From Prevotella sp. UBA2711 (GTDB lineage: Bacteria; Bacteroidota; Bacteroidia; Bacteroidales; Bacteroidaceae): a DNA stretch of 64,000 nt. The stretch covers positions 48,517-112,516 of the forward strand of contig DEKX01000025.1 of NCBI GenBank assembly GCA_002354095.1, given 5' to 3'. Shown in pieces: positions 50,565-60,091 of this stretch. Every line of letters starts with the position of its first letter. Position 1 is the stretch's first letter. A model generated the notes under the pieces. That model worked only from the letters and a program-made list of their open reading frames with translations. It ran no database searches and was not told where the DNA came from. The position numbers and the translations under genes were made by a program.

Positions 50565-52241
50565 TTACTTGGTGTTTATTGATAATATCCATTCCTTAGG
50601 CGTTTTGCCCGTAATGGCTTTAAATGTGCGGAAGAATGATTGCTCGTTGGCAAATCCTGATTCTGCAGAAATGGAGGAAAGCTTCTTGTTGGGGTCTTGG
50701 CGAAGCAGTGATTTGGCATGCTCGACGCGGTAGTTGCTGATATACTGATTGAAACTGAAGCCTGTCTGCGAATTGATAGCATCAGAGACAATGTTACGAT
50801 GGATACCTAACGTATCTGCAATATCAGTAATTTTCAGTTCGCTGTTCAAGAAAAGTTTTTTATTCTCTACCAGTTCCCTGATACGCTTTATCAGCAGCGT
50901 GTTACAGCCTGAATCCTGGTTGGCAGCGGGCTGCTTTGATTCTTTTTCCCTAAATATAAATAGGAAGAAGAACCAGCCAACAAAAAGCAAAACCAATGGG
51001 ATTAGCCAAGCCCATGGAATCTTGGCCGTCTCTGCCTTTTCTTCGTATGTACCAAAGGGGATGAGCCAGACGGACTTCGACGGTGTGAAATTGCTGCCAT
51101 TCAAAAAACCGCCTGCCATTACGATATCGCCTTCTGGAGTCAGAAGAGGTGGGGCGTCTATCGCTCCGGTAATGGGTTGTGTATAGTAGAGTGTCAGTGG
51201 AGCAGGCTTTCCTTTTAGTGCTTGTGCATAGTCGATAGCTAAGATGTAGTATTGTATGGGGTTGTTCGGTGATTTGTGAAAATCTTGATTGCACCCAAGG
51301 AGATAGGCCCGTTGTGACTGTTGGTCGACCAGAATATTGAAGTTGTATTCTATCACGTGGTTCAAGGCCTTCATGGGGATAGGGACGAAGGTGGAAAGGA
51401 GCGAGAAGTCACCTTTCTGATAGGTAGCAATAGCAACCTGTCCTTCTTGGTTGTATACAGGAAAGAGATAGGTGTAATCGCCTTGCTTGCCGATAGCAGA
51501 TACATTGCGACAGGTATGTAATGGATGCCACGTGTCGAACAGGGGGATGTGGATGCTGTCGCCCTTCAGTTGGTAAGCGTATGCTGTGTGAAGTGTGTCA
51601 CCTCGGTAACTGTTGTTGCCGAAGATGAGTGCGTCGTCTGGAGCAGTTTGCAGAATAATCGGGGTGGCGCGTGACGTGTTGACATTGCGAAGATAATGGA
51701 AACGTCGCAGTCGACTGTCAAATACTTCAATACCGTCTTGATGATACCAGTTGCCCGCAATGACTACCTGTCCGCTGTCCAATTCCAATGCAGAGGCTAA
51801 AGTGCGTTTATGTTGCATACTGTTGAAACCGTCAAAAGTATGCGATTTAGGGTCGTAGAGTTCTGACAGGAAGGTTTGTCCGATGCCGATGGGCTCAGAA
51901 CTACCTCCTGCTAACAGCACTTCTCCGTTACGAAGCACGATGGCGAGAGCGTTATCATGGTTATAAACCATCTGCAGCGGATGCCATTCGCCTTCCTTCA
52001 GGTATTCTGCAGTTGGGGAAGGAACAAATCCATCTGTATGTCCGCCAGCCACAGTCAGTTCGTCATTGGCATAGAATAATACATGTCCGGCTCGTGCAAT
52101 GTTCAGATCGGGCATTTGTTTCGCCTCTATCTTCACCATGGGACATGCATTGACGGAGTCGCTTCTTGGCTTCGTCCCTGCTGTCTGCAATGTCAAAAGC
52201 ATTGACAGCAGGCAAATGGTTTGTGGTATGATTCTTTTCAT
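50565..52241 (-). CDS. Membrane-spanning kelch-AraC one-component regulator (paralogue 1)
   Basis: 558 residues. Signal peptide (ICLLSMLLTLQTAG), periplasmic beta-propeller of kelch-like blades (for example GHVLFYANDELTVAGGHTDG and NGEVLLAGGSSEPIGIGQTF), one membrane helix (about 410-432, IPWAWLIPLVLLFVGWFFF), and a cytoplasmic AraC/HTH_18 domain (about 450-555) with both helix-turn-helix motifs (ITDIADTLGIHRNIVSDAIN; GFANEQSFFRTFKAITG). No kinase or receiver domain. About half identical to paralogue 2 by eye. The promoter is consensus and lacks the shared operator. Ligand unknown. Confidence 0.85.
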   Translation of the reverse strand: MKRIIPQTICLLSMLLTLQTAGTKPRSDSVNACPMVKIEAKQMPDLNIARAGHVLFYANDELTVAGGHTDGFVPSPTAEYLKEGEWHPLQMVYNHDNALAIVLRNGEVLLAGGSSEPIGIGQTFLSELYDPKSHTFDGFNSMQHKRTLASALELDSGQVVIAGNWYHQDGIEVFDSRLRRFHYLRNVNTSRATPIILQTAPDDALIFGNNSYRGDTLHTAYAYQLKGDSIHIPLFDTWHPLHTCRNVSAIGKQGDYTYLFPVYNQEGQVAIATYQKGDFSLLSTFVPIPMKALNHVIEYNFNILVDQQSQRAYLLGCNQDFHKSPNNPIQYYILAIDYAQALKGKPAPLTLYYTQPITGAIDAPPLLTPEGDIVMAGGFLNGSNFTPSKSVWLIPFGTYEEKAETAKIPWAWLIPLVLLFVGWFFFLFIFREKESKQPAANQDSGCNTLLIKRIRELVENKKLFLNSELKITDIADTLGIHRNIVSDAINSQTGFSFNQYISNYRVEHAKSLLRQDPNKKLSSISAESGFANEQSFFRTFKAITGKTPKEWILSINTK

Positions 52242-52265
52242 TCTCCCCTTTTAATATAACCTTTG

Positions 52266-52342
52266 CAAAGATACACTAAATCTTTGAAAGTACAAACTTC
52301 TTACTCTCTTTTTTGCATCTTTACACATTTCAGTGTATCTTT
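52266..52342 (-). promoter_or_regulatory. Promoter of regulator paralogue 1 with separate inverted repeat
   Basis: TTTG (52293-52296), 19 bases, TATCTTTG (52266-52273) on the minus strand. AAAGATACACT (52267-52277), covering the -7 box, is the exact complement of AGTGTATCTTT (52332-52342), 65 bp away centre to centre: a possible repression loop, different from the GACTRACA operator. Confidence 0.6.
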
Positions 52343-52364
52343 ATCCAGTTTTCAGTATTTATTA

Positions 52365-52402
52365 AAAATATGACCTGAGAGAAAGAGGCGTTCTCTCAGG
52401 TC
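52365..52402 (-). terminator. Terminator of the C10 protease operon
   Basis: Perfect 11-bp stem GACCTGAGAGA (52372-52382) / TCTCTCAGGTC (52392-52402), followed on the minus strand by ATATTTTTAA. Thirty bases after the stop of the 798-residue protein gene. Confidence 0.8.
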
Positions 52403-52431
52403 AGAGTAAGTGGGGATGATATGTTTCCCTT

Positions 52432-54828
52432 TTAAGGTATATTCAGATCATAGACTATCTGCAAGTCGACATCGGCAGAGCCTGACAGATGCACCTGCTT
52501 GGTACTGGTGACGGAGGCATTGGGGTGGGCACCCATCGAATTGTCGATATCGATGTTCGACACTCCGTTATAGCAGGTGCAGTCCAGTTGGTAGGTGCCT
52601 TTCTTGCTGAGCGACAGCACGTATGCACCTTCGTCATTGCTCCACGCGAGGTTGAACTCTCCGCTCAACTCATGATGAATGGTGCCGTTGAGCATGGGGT
52701 TCATGAGGGCGATTATGTTGTTGGCTACTCCATTCTGATACATGGTAGCCACCTGTTCCGCAGTCTTGACGTTGTCAGTGTAGTTGGTGCTGATGGTGTA
52801 GGTGCCTGTGGCGGTCTGTGGTCTGGTGCCTGCTGTGTAGTCTGCAAACTGACCGCTCAACGTCAGCCCGTCAGCACTGTTGATACTGAACCGCCCTTGG
52901 TCGTCGACCTCGAAGTTATTGTTGCTCTGGAACAGGTTCGTCAGGTCGGTGACGGGTACGGTCAGAGGTACAGACATGAACTCGTAGGGCTCACCGTCGG
53001 CAATGGTGGTGATGGGAACGTACTCTGCGTCGGGCTCATGGGTGACAGTCTGTTTCTTGAACTGTTTGAACACCAGTCCTTGCAGTTCCTCATCATCGGT
53101 AGTGGTGAACTGGGCGGCAGGGCTTGCCAACAGTTCTTTACCAAACAACTTGAACGTGGGATATATCGTGTATTTCTCCTCGGCTTTCAGTCCGCTGAAC
53201 TCAATGTCAAACTTATTCCATTCCTGCGGGCTGGTGTACGTCCGCCAGTACCATTGCTTATCCACCTCTTTGCCATCCTTGTCGTAGACGATGAAGCCAA
53301 CAGGACCGCCCACCAGTATGCTACGTGCTAACGAGGCTGAGGCTGTTGTCGTGCCCTTCTTCTTGTCGTACTTCACGCCGACAGCATTGAATTTTGGTAC
53401 CAGACCACCCTCGAAATCCCACACCATGTGACTATCCTTGTACTTGTCGAACATCTGCACTTCAGTCTTCCATCCCATGGACGATGCTGACACCTTTCCA
53501 CTTCCGTAGGGTCCCATCTTGATGCTGCCGTCACGGTTCAGTTTGTCGTAGAGCAGGGTCTTCTGGAATTCCATCTGTGTCTCCAGGTCTTCCATCGTGA
53601 TGTCTGCTGATGCCTCCAGACGTAATCCCGACTCGAAGCGTGTGCCAATCTTACCGATACTCTCTGATCCTAATAATAGGTTGAACTCCACAAATGGTCC
53701 AGCCGACATTGTCACCTTCCCTGCTAATGTCTGGTTATGCGTGTTGGTGAGGTTACGGAAACTGACGGTTGCCATCGAGTTACCCTCGGCAATGCTGTTG
53801 TACTGTACTGCGGCATAACCGCTTGACTTGTTGTGCCACTGCTCATAGTACTCCAGTGTGCCGGATGCGCCGAATCCCAAGCCTGCCTTCATCTCAAGCA
53901 GGATGGGTGAAGTGCCTAACGGGATAAGCACTGGCGGCATGCTGATATCGAACTGCCCTGCCACTGTGCCCTTGATGTTTGCCTCGTAATTGGTCTCAGT
54001 CTCCACACGGGTCAGAATGTCGAAGTTGATACCGTCCCACCAACTGACAGACAGGAAGGCGCGCAGGCTCAGTTTGGGCTGATAGGTGTAGTCGATTTGT
54101 CCGTCGCCACTGAAAGAGAAATTCTCGGACAGGTCGTAACCGACGTTCGATAGGGCAAGATGCTGCTCATAGCCGGGCAGGTCGATGTCGATGGCATTGC
54201 TCTCGTAGCCTGAGCGGCGTCGTGCCTGATTGCTGCTTCCGCCGCCGTCACTGGTTGCCGCGATCTTCACCACGTACTGGTCGAATAGTTCTGTCAATGC
54301 CACTCGCTCACAGGTCACTTGATAGCCTTTCGGTACGGAGGCAAGACTTGCTACCTGTCCGTAAAAACCGTGGGGCAGGTGGGGTCTAGCCTCTGTCAGT
54401 GCCAACTTGTCGCCTACCTTGGGCACCATGCTGGTGGGAATACTGCTGGAGAGAGTGAACGTGGTCTGAGCATCGCTCTCAACGACATAGTCCCATAGGT
54501 CGGACGAAAGGGTCACCACATTCTCCTTGTATTTCGTCTCTGGCGTAACGAAGGCAACGCTGTCGATGGCGGAAATAGGTATGCGGAACACGGAGTCAAG
54601 TGCCGTGATCTCCTGCACCACGTAGTCGTCGTGCTCTATACCGAGCGTATCTTTGCGACTAAACGCTATCTGTTGGATGTCGGCATAGAAGAATCCGTTG
54701 AATTTGCCGTCATTACGGTAGATGTAAAGGGCGTCCTGATCAGACTGCTGTGCTTTTGCCGACAACAGTGTGAAGATAGCCAAGACGGCTGTCAGCCCCA
54801 GTCTATATAAATAGGTGTTGGTTTTCAT
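52432..54828 (-). CDS. Large secreted protein of unknown function
   Basis: 798 residues, signal peptide (GLTAVLAIFTLLSAKAQ). The first 90 residues after it (ALYIYRNDGKFNGFFYADI, ALDSVFRIPISAIDSVAFV) form a module I recognise from many secreted Prevotella proteins but cannot name. The rest is beta-rich with Gly/Ser/Thr and few Cys; no enzyme motif is seen. Its start overlaps the stop of the C10 protease gene by 4 bases, so the two are made together and may act together, for example as partner, inhibitor or substrate carrier. Confidence 0.75.
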   Translation of the reverse strand: MKTNTYLYRLGLTAVLAIFTLLSAKAQQSDQDALYIYRNDGKFNGFFYADIQQIAFSRKDTLGIEHDDYVVQEITALDSVFRIPISAIDSVAFVTPETKYKENVVTLSSDLWDYVVESDAQTTFTLSSSIPTSMVPKVGDKLALTEARPHLPHGFYGQVASLASVPKGYQVTCERVALTELFDQYVVKIAATSDGGGSSNQARRRSGYESNAIDIDLPGYEQHLALSNVGYDLSENFSFSGDGQIDYTYQPKLSLRAFLSVSWWDGINFDILTRVETETNYEANIKGTVAGQFDISMPPVLIPLGTSPILLEMKAGLGFGASGTLEYYEQWHNKSSGYAAVQYNSIAEGNSMATVSFRNLTNTHNQTLAGKVTMSAGPFVEFNLLLGSESIGKIGTRFESGLRLEASADITMEDLETQMEFQKTLLYDKLNRDGSIKMGPYGSGKVSASSMGWKTEVQMFDKYKDSHMVWDFEGGLVPKFNAVGVKYDKKKGTTTASASLARSILVGGPVGFIVYDKDGKEVDKQWYWRTYTSPQEWNKFDIEFSGLKAEEKYTIYPTFKLFGKELLASPAAQFTTTDDEELQGLVFKQFKKQTVTHEPDAEYVPITTIADGEPYEFMSVPLTVPVTDLTNLFQSNNNFEVDDQGRFSINSADGLTLSGQFADYTAGTRPQTATGTYTISTNYTDNVKTAEQVATMYQNGVANNIIALMNPMLNGTIHHELSGEFNLAWSNDEGAYVLSLSKKGTYQLDCTCYNGVSNIDIDNSMGAHPNASVTSTKQVHLSGSADVDLQIVYDLNIP

Positions 54829-57800
54829 CGCTTCATGATTTTATAGGATTTATGATTCACTTTCACGACATAGACCCCTTGTCGGAGGGAGGCAAACGAC
54901 TGGCGGTAGGTGCCGTCATCGGCTACGGTGTGTGCCTGTAGCAGTCTGCCGTCGATAGTATAGAGACTGATGGGAGTGCCCGCTTCCAGTCCACTTAGTG
55001 TCAGCACACCATCCTTGTAGTCGATGACTTCCTGGTTAGTGTCCACTTCGTCGATGCCCGTCGTGCGCTTTTGGAAGGTGTAGCGCACCACATCGCTAAG
55101 TGGAATGCTCACGTCTGCATGATTAGCTACAATCTTCAGTTCAGTACCCACTACTGTGATGACGGGCTGCTCTGCCAACTCGTAAGTCTGTGTCGTGCCG
55201 TCCTTCAGCAGCAGGATGAGTGATGTGACGGTGCCCTCGTCGGCAGGGATGTCTGGTTCATCAGGTTCCTCTGGGTCGTCGGGATCCTCTGCCGGGATGT
55301 TGGGGTTGGCAGGGTCGTACTCCACGATATTCTTGAAATCCGCAAATGTGCGGTAGGGCCAGCCTTGCCGATAGGTCTCAGTACACCCCTTGGGTACATA
55401 GACCGTGGTGGTGTTCAGCAGAGAAGTTGGAAACGGCTCGCCTCCGTCGTCATATATCGGCGGCGTGGTGCCCTGACAGATAATGGTCTTCAGGTTGGTG
55501 CAATATTTGAAGGCGTCATAAGAGATGCGGGTCACGCCAGCGGGGATGGTGATGCGCTTTATGTTGCTGCTGAACACTGGGGCTCCAGTTCCAATCCATT
55601 CCGTTTCGCCTGGCACCACGACCTGTGTGCGTTCCACAATGCCGGTGTTGGTCTGCTGCATGGGAGGACAGACAGTCAGCGCATTGCCGAGGTACTCAGT
55701 CTTGCTGTAAAACAGCATGCCGTCGGTGCTGTGCATATTGGTGTTGCCTGCTGCTACATTGAAAGCATAGAGGTTGGTGCAGCCTATGAAAGCGGAGCCA
55801 TTGTTCATCACATCCTTGGTTATGGTGACGGTCTTGAGTTGGGTGTCGCCCCAGAAGGCACTGCCTTCAATCTGATTGACATGGCGCTGCTTGCCGTCAA
55901 TGGTCACCGTGCCGGGAATGGTGATATGTCCGTCGAAGGTCGCCTCGCTGTTGCGGTTGGCTACGTTCGCCCACTCGTCACCGGATATGGAGTAGCAAAG
56001 AGGTCCTTGCAGGTATAGTTCGCTGTCGTCGATATTCTCGAAGTTCTTCCAGACGTTAGCCTGCTGGTATGTTTCCTTGCTGCCGTGAGGGACATACAAC
56101 TTGCAACTGGAACCGTATTCGTTGATGGAAGGGGTGAACGTCGCCTCGTCATTGATGACGGGTGGCGTGCTGCCCAGCATATACAGGTGGCGGAGGGAGC
56201 CGCAATTGGTGAATGCTCCGTCCATCTCCTTTACAGTGCCAGGAATATGTATGAGGCCGGGACCGTAGCCAATGGCATTCCTCTCAATCTTGGTGATACC
56301 GGCAGGGATATAGGCAAGGTCACGCTTGATGAGTTGCCTGTCAGATATCTCATAGCAGGGGAAAGCCACCAGTGTCTTTAAGTCCTTTGTGAGTAGCATG
56401 CTGTTGACGCTGACGTAGTTAGAATTGCCTTTCTTGACGGCAAACTCTGCCGCACTGGTGCCCAGACCGAATATGCTGGGGTCGTATTTCTTCAGTTTCT
56501 TGGGTAGGATAATGTGGTCGAACTTGCCTGTAACAGCACTTTCGTCATACTGGCAGGTGGGCGAGATAATGAAATCGCCTATCACCCCCCCCACGCTATG
56601 CGAGTGTAGTCTGGCGGCTTTCTCTAAGCCTGTGGCACTAAACTTGGAGTTTGAATTCAAACCTCCTTCCTCTATCTCAAAGCCTTTTCCTGCGAAAATG
56701 ACACATCCTATTCTAGTACTACTAAACGCCTCTTTGTCAATGAGACGTAGCGTAGCGGGAAAATTGACGCATGAAGTGAGTGAACGGCAATCGTAGAAAG
56801 CACGTTCTCCGACTTCTTGCAGTGCGTCGCCGAGGCTCACATACCGAAGATGGTCATTATAGACGAAGGCTTCTTTGCCAATATGGGTGACTCCTTCCAA
56901 ATCGGCAGTCTCTAATTGTGTGCAACCGTAAAAGGCTTGCTCGGGAATAGTCTTGATCGTGCCAGGAAATGTAAGATTGGTTAGATCTGTTTCACGAAAT
57001 GCCGAAGACCATAGATAGTTGACGGGATGACTCTTTCCGCCTATCTCAACTTGGTTGGTGATGGTGACATCCTGCTTCTCAGCACCAGTGACAAAAACTT
57101 GCTCGCTGCCATTGGCGGTGTACCAGACACCATTGACGCAGGCAGAAGAATTTCCATATGGTGATGGCTTGATATTGGTAATTAATTCGCTTGACACGTA
57201 CTCGCCAAATTTGCCCATACTTAATAACCTGTAGAATCCGTCCGCATCAGAGCCCCAACCAAAATTGATGTGGAAATAGTCATCAGCGTCATAGCCGTCG
57301 CAGACTACGGCATGCTTCTCCTTATAACGACTCGATACTCCCATGTATATTGGTCGCTTTGATGCGAGTTCACTGCGTATCAGGGCTTCATCATCTTCGT
57401 CAATTTCGCTTCCCTGTTCCGCAGTTAGGTTGTTGACTTTAATACCTTTTTTGTCCATCATATGATGCATGTGCAGTTCACCGCTATAAGAAAAATTCCT
57501 TAAAAGTGCCTGTGCCGCATCAATGGCCCAAGTACCACTCTCACTGGACCTATACATCATGTTCATGGCACATCCTACGTCTGCCATCAGTTGGGCTACG
57601 GCATTTGCCTGTACCTCTGTGTAGTCACTGTAGGAATCCAGCATATTATCCCAGTCGTAGGTGGATTGTGAGAAGTCACGTGTCTCATTGTTATCTGTAT
57701 TGGTGTGTTTACCATATCCCTGCTTGGGCCATTGCCAATAGTTCATGATCTGGGCAATGGCAGTGGCTACGCATCCCGTAGGACATCGTCCTCCGCCTTC

Positions 57801-58289
57801 GTCTGCGGTGGGGCATTGGTTGTTGTAAGGCGTATTCTGGTTCCAACTGGTTTTAAGCAACGGTGCGACAATGATGGCGGCACGTTTGGGCGCCTTTGAT
57901 GGGATTGACTCAGAAATCCCAGACTGTCGCAGGTCTTGAATGCTCTTTGTATAGCCTGTCAGAATCGTTTTCGTTGCGTCAGGGGACTTGTTATAGTCAA
58001 AACTGCCCTTGTCGCTATAGGCAAGGATGGTAGGTGATGCGCCGTTATTACCTGCCACGATGACCCAGCCGTCACCGCCGGGACGGTTGAACACATAGAA
58101 CTCGCTGCCCTCAGGCTGGTAGGTTAGCAGAAGCGAGGCTGCTGCCCGTCGGGCTGTCGAGGGGGTACTGTCGCCCCAGAACTGCACGGCGATTTGCCGT
58201 GCCTGCTCCTCGCTGATGTCCTCGGCGCATAAACCGAGCGATATCAGTGAGGCTAAAACAATCAGACTGATTTTCTTAATCATATCCAT
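54825..58289 (-). CDS. Secreted C10 cysteine protease with BspA-like repeats and C-terminal sorting domain
   Basis: 1154 residues. Signal peptide, then a Spi/propeptide-like region (ISEEQARQIAVQFWGDS). C10 (streptopain/interpain) catalytic domain: Cys173 in PTGCVATAIAQIMNYW, His326 in KHAVVCDGYD, Asn/Trp in FHINFGWGSDADG. From about 385 to 1010 come BspA-type leucine-rich repeats (IKTIPEQAFYGCTQLETADL). Then a Pro/Asp/Glu-rich linker (about 1025-1050) and a C-terminal domain ending GVYVVKVNHKSYKIMKR that resembles a type IX secretion signal. Expected at the cell surface. Its promoter carries the shared operator. Confidence 0.88.
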   Translation of the reverse strand: MDMIKKISLIVLASLISLGLCAEDISEEQARQIAVQFWGDSTPSTARRAAASLLLTYQPEGSEFYVFNRPGGDGWVIVAGNNGASPTILAYSDKGSFDYNKSPDATKTILTGYTKSIQDLRQSGISESIPSKAPKRAAIIVAPLLKTSWNQNTPYNNQCPTADEGGGRCPTGCVATAIAQIMNYWQWPKQGYGKHTNTDNNETRDFSQSTYDWDNMLDSYSDYTEVQANAVAQLMADVGCAMNMMYRSSESGTWAIDAAQALLRNFSYSGELHMHHMMDKKGIKVNNLTAEQGSEIDEDDEALIRSELASKRPIYMGVSSRYKEKHAVVCDGYDADDYFHINFGWGSDADGFYRLLSMGKFGEYVSSELITNIKPSPYGNSSACVNGVWYTANGSEQVFVTGAEKQDVTITNQVEIGGKSHPVNYLWSSAFRETDLTNLTFPGTIKTIPEQAFYGCTQLETADLEGVTHIGKEAFVYNDHLRYVSLGDALQEVGERAFYDCRSLTSCVNFPATLRLIDKEAFSSTRIGCVIFAGKGFEIEEGGLNSNSKFSATGLEKAARLHSHSVGGVIGDFIISPTCQYDESAVTGKFDHIILPKKLKKYDPSIFGLGTSAAEFAVKKGNSNYVSVNSMLLTKDLKTLVAFPCYEISDRQLIKRDLAYIPAGITKIERNAIGYGPGLIHIPGTVKEMDGAFTNCGSLRHLYMLGSTPPVINDEATFTPSINEYGSSCKLYVPHGSKETYQQANVWKNFENIDDSELYLQGPLCYSISGDEWANVANRNSEATFDGHITIPGTVTIDGKQRHVNQIEGSAFWGDTQLKTVTITKDVMNNGSAFIGCTNLYAFNVAAGNTNMHSTDGMLFYSKTEYLGNALTVCPPMQQTNTGIVERTQVVVPGETEWIGTGAPVFSSNIKRITIPAGVTRISYDAFKYCTNLKTIICQGTTPPIYDDGGEPFPTSLLNTTTVYVPKGCTETYRQGWPYRTFADFKNIVEYDPANPNIPAEDPDDPEEPDEPDIPADEGTVTSLILLLKDGTTQTYELAEQPVITVVGTELKIVANHADVSIPLSDVVRYTFQKRTTGIDEVDTNQEVIDYKDGVLTLSGLEAGTPISLYTIDGRLLQAHTVADDGTYRQSFASLRQGVYVVKVNHKSYKIMKR

Positions 58290-58309
58290 AACATTTATTT
58301 TTCTTGTTA

Positions 58310-58389
58310 CAAAGTTAAGGTAAAACGGTCATAGTACTATTAACAAAAACCGAAAATCGACTGACAATGCGGAATTTGTCAGTCGATTT
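58310..58389 (-). promoter_or_regulatory. Shared operator/promoter 2 (C10 protease operon)
   Basis: -7 box TAACTTTG (minus, 58310-58317). The -33 position (58338) holds a half-site-like TATTAACAAAAA. Palindrome with arms GACTGACA and TGTCAGTC at 58359-58384 (arms extend to 14 bp, 58354-58389). Palindrome start to -7 box: 42 bp. It lies 31 bases past the regulator-2 stop and could also terminate it. Confidence 0.75.
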
Positions 58390-58419
58390 AGTGTTGTGTG
58401 TTTCTGTGTCACAGCGATT

Positions 58420-60087
58420 TCAGCCTGCCTGGTTTTTCCATTCACCTGGTGTCATGCCTGTGTGAGACTTGAAGGTACGGAAGAAGGAGGTCTCGTTGGA
58501 GAATCCCGACTTGAGATACAACTCGATGGATTTGATGTCGGGCTGTTGGGCAATCAGTTGTTTGGCATGATTGATGCGATAGGTGTTGACGAAATGCGAG
58601 AAGGTACACCCCTTTGAAGTTTTGATACAATCTGACACGTAACGGCTGTTAGTACCCAGGAGTGCGGCGACATCGGATATTTTCAGTTCACTGTTCAGGT
58701 ACAACTTTTGTTCCTCCATCAACAGGCAGACACGTTGGAATCGCAGTTCGTTGGGATGTACATCCTCTGTCTTTTGCTTGTCAACCGTATTCTGTTGCTG
58801 GTGGCGGTAAAGTCGGTAGGAGAGGACGGCAAGAATGGCAAGTATCACCAGTCCTGCAGCCCAGAACCAGCCGTTCCTGTCGGTTTGGGCAGCAGTGGGT
58901 GTGCCGAAATGTAACAGCCAGACAGTGGCGGACGGTGTATAGTTGCTATGTGCATTTCCATTGGTACCACCTGCGATCAGCAGGTCACCATTGGCGGTCA
59001 GCATCGGACACCAAAAGCCGATGTCTGGTAGTGGGTCTGTATAATAGAGAGTTACGGCGGCGGGTGTCTTGTCATACTCGATACATATGGTATAGAGTCG
59101 GTTTGTATTGTCCTTGCCTATCATATAACCCCGGTGTGACTGGCGGTCGGCAACAATCGGACTAATGTACTCTATCTTTCCCCATCGGCTCCTCATCGGG
59201 ATCGGACAGGTGGTTGGCAACAGGGTGAACGTGGTGTCCTGGACGAGGCATACGGCTATCTGCCCGTGGGTGTCCTGTACGGCAAAGAGGTTGGCATAGA
59301 CATTTTTCTCCTCATCGCCGATAAAGCAGTCGTCCCTTTGGAAGCCTGTGTCGAAATGCATTGGCTGCCATGCTTCTAATAAAGGGACGTGGAGCGGATC
59401 TCCTTGCAGACGGTCTACTACGGCACTGCTGACGGGCTCGTCGTGAATGCCACGGTTGCCGAGGATGAGGACATCGTTGGGTGCCAATCGGAAAATGTAG
59501 GGTTTGCTGCGTGATACGGTCACATCCTTGATGTAGGAAAACTGGCTGTGTCCGTCATAGCACTCTATACCATCATCGTGATACCAGTTGCCGGTGATGA
59601 TGACACGCCCGTCCCCCAACTGGATACCGCCGGTGATGGCTCGTTTCTTGTAAAGGCAGCCGAAACCGTTGAAAGCGTGCTGACTCGGGTCGTACATCTC
59701 AGCAGTGAATGTCTGTCCGATGCCTAAGTGCTTCTCGAAACCGCCAGCCAGTAGGACCTCACCTGACCGCAAGGGAATGGCGGTGCCTGCGTCATGGGTG
59801 TAGACGGTATTTATCAGGTGCCACCGTCCGTCGGCATAGTATTCTGCGGTAGGCGTGGGCACAAATCCTGCGGTATGACCGCCTGCCACCACCCATTCGT
59901 TATTGGCGGTACGGAATATGCTATGCCCTGAGCGGGGTATGTTCAGGTCGGCGAGCCGCTTAGGCTCTATCTTAACCATCGGACAGGCAGGTCGCTGGGT
60001 ATTGTCTGCCAATGTGGTCAGCGGCGTGGTGAGAAGGAGGCTCTCCATGAGTAAGAGCCTGATGAAGTGGACTTTCGTTGTTTCCAT
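58420..60087 (-). CDS. Membrane-spanning kelch-AraC one-component regulator (paralogue 2)
   Basis: 555 residues with the same plan as paralogue 1: N-terminal hydrophobic signal (HFIRLLLMESLLLTTPLTTL), periplasmic kelch-like propeller (AGGHTAGFVPTPTAEYYADG; GEVLLAGGFEKHLGIGQTF), one membrane helix (about 402-425, WFWAAGLVILAILAVLSY) and a C-terminal AraC domain (ISDVAALLGTNSRYVSDCIK; GFSNETSFFRTFKSHTGMTP). It sits directly upstream of the C10 protease operon and has the shared operator in its own promoter, so it is the best candidate for the factor that binds it. The -7 box is 4 bases from the ATG. Confidence 0.85.
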   Translation of the reverse strand: METTKVHFIRLLLMESLLLTTPLTTLADNTQRPACPMVKIEPKRLADLNIPRSGHSIFRTANNEWVVAGGHTAGFVPTPTAEYYADGRWHLINTVYTHDAGTAIPLRSGEVLLAGGFEKHLGIGQTFTAEMYDPSQHAFNGFGCLYKKRAITGGIQLGDGRVIITGNWYHDDGIECYDGHSQFSYIKDVTVSRSKPYIFRLAPNDVLILGNRGIHDEPVSSAVVDRLQGDPLHVPLLEAWQPMHFDTGFQRDDCFIGDEEKNVYANLFAVQDTHGQIAVCLVQDTTFTLLPTTCPIPMRSRWGKIEYISPIVADRQSHRGYMIGKDNTNRLYTICIEYDKTPAAVTLYYTDPLPDIGFWCPMLTANGDLLIAGGTNGNAHSNYTPSATVWLLHFGTPTAAQTDRNGWFWAAGLVILAILAVLSYRLYRHQQQNTVDKQKTEDVHPNELRFQRVCLLMEEQKLYLNSELKISDVAALLGTNSRYVSDCIKTSKGCTFSHFVNTYRINHAKQLIAQQPDIKSIELYLKSGFSNETSFFRTFKSHTGMTPGEWKNQAG

Positions 60088-60091
60088 GTCG

